Assembly (NCBI GenBank): GCA_902781515.1
Contig: CACZJU010000004.1
Span: forward strand, 124,001-188,000
DNA length: 64,000 bases
Origin: an uncultured Bacteroidales bacterium
Lineage (GTDB): Bacteria > Bacteroidota > Bacteroidia > Bacteroidales > Bacteroidaceae
Reading direction: 5' to 3'
A program made the translations under genes and the position numbers. The notes under the pieces were generated by a model. The model saw only the letters and a program-made list of their open reading frames with translations. It was not told the DNA's origin and did no database searches. Below are positions 62,007-64,000 of the stretch, piece after piece. Positions within the stretch are counted from its first letter, which is position 1; the number at the start of each line of letters is the position of its first letter.

Positions 62007-64000
62007 CTTCCTACTGCAATCTTTTTACCATTAACAATGTATATGCCAGGCTGCAGTCCATCGGCAAATCGACTATAGGGCACAGCGCGGCGTAAGAGCA
62101 TACCATTAATATTATATACGTTAACACGTCGTTCGCCTAGTTCCGTTACATCTATTATCTTTGTTGGTGTGCCGTAATCGTCCTCTTCAGGGTCAATGAT
62201 ATCGTCAGACAGGTCATAGACATCGAGATTCTTATAGATGTATTCGGCACGTTTCCGTAGCCAACTCTTTGCATTCGTCGTGTGTGTGGCGTAGTTCTTT
62301 CCGTCACCCCATCCCGTCCTCGTATATTTATATCCATCGTAGTAAATGGAATTATCCACACCGCTTTGGTTGTGTTCCAAAGACAAGCGGGCAAACTGGA
62401 AGTAGTCGTCGCAGTATTCGATAAGTTCCTCCATGCGTCCGTCGTTCATGAAATGGTGCCACAGGCGGTAGTATTCCTTCTTCACCTTCTCGCTGCCGCG
62501 TAGCAGGTCGCGGAAGAAGGGATAGCCCTTGTTGCTACTGGACATATAATAGAATAGGTCTATGTCAGCAGCTGTAACAAAGTAGTTGTGTCCGCGTTCG
62601 TAACCGAACGACCAGTCGAAGTCCCATACCGGACCGAGGTTCCAAAGCGAGTCAGGCGATGTGATATCTGTGTTATAGATGAACCAGCTCTTTGCGTGCA
62701 TCAGTTCCTCGTTGCGTACTAGGTCAGTCACGAACATTGCGCTTACCACGCTTTCTACATCGAACTTGGCATTCTCGCAGTCGTACTTCACATCGTATGT
62801 CAGTGCGTTGAATGCTCTCATAATCTGTGTGCTGGTGAGATTGTCAGGTTCACCGTCTTCGAGATCCGGCTCTTTTATCTTTGTCTTTATACCGTAGCTT
62901 GTCTCGTTGTAGATGGTTTCGTCAGTATATGTGTCGAGTTCTAGCATCACGGCATTGGTCTCGTCCTTGATGTCGATGCTGTTATTGCTGAATCCGGTCT
63001 TTTCAGTAAAGTTGTATGAGCCGCGATACTGGTTGTTGACGTATAGTTCCACTGGTACAATGTGGTTGCAGCCGCGCGTCTCCACCATATCTGCCACCTT
63101 CATAGCTATGGCGTTGGTGGTCATGGAGCCTTCCTGTTTGTTGCAGAGCAGTACCCACGACTTACCACCCGTCATGCCAAGCGGTTTCTGCTTCTCATTA
63201 AACTTCAGACGGTAGGGGTTCTTGCTGTCGTAGCCGTCGTACCATGTGGAGTTTCCGCGACCTTTAATTTTCACAGCCATTTTCTCCAAATCGGGATAAA
63301 CACCGCCGCCGTCAATCTTTATTTGAGCGTCCTCATAGTAGGTCTTTCCATATCGGCCTATCCACATGTTGTTGTTCCACGTCGTGCTGTCGCCAAACCA
63401 GATATCGATGCGCGGCACCTTGTATTCCGTTGTGGAGTGGTCGGTCAGGAAATCCACTGTCACCTCATAGTCTGTGCCGTAGGGCTGGAATCCTTTTTTG
63501 TATTCAGCAGGCGATATGAGTATTGGCTCAGAGCTACCGTGACTGGGGTTCTCTACTACGCTATAGAGCGCAAATTCGCTGAATACCAAGTAGTTCTTGC
63601 GCTGTGCTTCTGTCAACTGCAGACGCATATATTTATAAGAGGTATTCCAGGTTATTACGGGACTGGTGTATGTTGCATCAGTTGTAGTGGGCAGATTGTC
63701 ATCGTTAGCTGTGAATGTCTTCACATTCACCCATGAAGTGCCGTTAGTGCTGGCTTGCAGTATGAGGCCCAGAGGTGCGTAACTTCCGTTGTTGCGAGTG
63801 ATATACTCGAACTTCAGGTTCTCCATAGTCTCCGGCAGGTTAATCTGCAGGTATGGCCATTCGCTTACTCCGTCACCGTAGTATGCCCCTTCGTACCAGT
63901 TGAGCTTGGGATAGGTCATATTGTCACCATAGGTAGAGTGGAAGATGGTGTTGTGGTTGCCATCGAGCATATTGCCCAGATAGTCAGAATGGTTAGTTGG
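62003..64000 (-). CDS. CotH-family secreted protein (partial, N-terminus beyond window)
   Basis: The frame stays open to the window edge, so the start is missing. The visible about 665 residues begin inside a discoidin/F5-8-like module (SDYLGNMLDGNHNTIFHSTY), followed by a CotH protein-kinase-like domain (MAVKIKGRGNSTWYDGYDSK, YRGSYNFTEKTG, GPVWDFDWSFGYERGHN). The end is VNVYNINGMLLRR ... GIYIVNGKKIAVGR, the same sorting-like tail as two neighbours. It overlaps xth by 4 bp. Confidence 0.88.
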   Translation of the reverse strand, partial: PTNHSDYLGNMLDGNHNTIFHSTYGDNMTYPKLNWYEGAYYGDGVSEWPYLQINLPETMENLKFEYITRNNGSYAPLGLILQASTNGTSWVNVKTFTANDDNLPTTTDATYTSPVITWNTSYKYMRLQLTEAQRKNYLVFSEFALYSVVENPSHGSSEPILISPAEYKKGFQPYGTDYEVTVDFLTDHSTTEYKVPRIDIWFGDSTTWNNNMWIGRYGKTYYEDAQIKIDGGGVYPDLEKMAVKIKGRGNSTWYDGYDSKNPYRLKFNEKQKPLGMTGGKSWVLLCNKQEGSMTTNAIAMKVADMVETRGCNHIVPVELYVNNQYRGSYNFTEKTGFSNNSIDIKDETNAVMLELDTYTDETIYNETSYGIKTKIKEPDLEDGEPDNLTSTQIMRAFNALTYDVKYDCENAKFDVESVVSAMFVTDLVRNEELMHAKSWFIYNTDITSPDSLWNLGPVWDFDWSFGYERGHNYFVTAADIDLFYYMSSSNKGYPFFRDLLRGSEKVKKEYYRLWHHFMNDGRMEELIEYCDDYFQFARLSLEHNQSGVDNSIYYDGYKYTRTGWGDGKNYATHTTNAKSWLRKRAEYIYKNLDVYDLSDDIIDPEEDDYGTPTKIIDVTELGERRVNVYNINGMLLRRAVPYSRFADGLQPGIYIVNGKKIAVGR

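Overview
The window looks like a chromosomal segment of a Bacteroidales bacterium close to Prevotella. The evidence is promoters of the TTTG / TAnnTTTG type, few Shine-Dalgarno sites, a type III glutamine synthetase (GlnN), lipoproteins with an acidic stretch after the lipobox cysteine, a str–S10–spc–alpha ribosomal super-operon without tuf, and secreted proteins sharing a short C-terminal sorting-like tail. All assignments come from reading the sequence; no database search was run.

Layout. 0.1-10.4 kb is a nitrogen-assimilation block: ammonium channel and P-II protein on the minus strand, divergent from a plus-strand glutamate synthase large subunit, small subunit and type III glutamine synthetase. 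10.4-13.1 kb is scrambled: a 23-bp-period repeat array, a gltD fragment, a small lipoprotein, a seven-helix membrane AraC regulator, and a second glnA 3' tail that still has its own terminator. 13.1-17.4 kb holds a DUF5686-type outer-membrane protein and a cytidylyltransferase / CDP-alcohol phosphotransferase pair. 17.5-20.3 kb is a small accessory islet: a CI-like repressor and lipoprotein flanked by direct repeats, a divergent promoter, about 500 nt of apparently structured RNA that includes a tRNA-like cloverleaf, four small unknown genes and a second tRNA-like fold. 20.5-23.1 kb has a Cys-rich lipoprotein and an SGNH/sialate O-acetylesterase.

23.4-41.4 kb is the continuous ribosomal super-operon from rpsL to rplQ, including fusA, secY, map, infA and rpoA. 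41.5-46.4 kb is a tripartite export operon (TolC, HlyD, two ABC-2 permeases) without an ATPase gene. Then come an RlpA-like protein, a Wza/Wzc-type polysaccharide export pair, a zinc metalloprotease, queA, a large papain-like secreted protein, a large secreted coiled protein, exonuclease III and a partial CotH-family protein.

How the parts work together. AmtB/GlnK import ammonium, and GlnN plus GltBD form the GS–GOGAT cycle. The glutamate synthase genes, queA and the papain-like gene carry repeat-like insertions that keep the reading frame. The islet at 17.5-20.3 kb is the best candidate for an undescribed system: a repressor-controlled transcript whose leader appears to fold into a tRNA-like domain closed by a 12-bp stem, followed by further stems and a three-way junction ahead of small genes.
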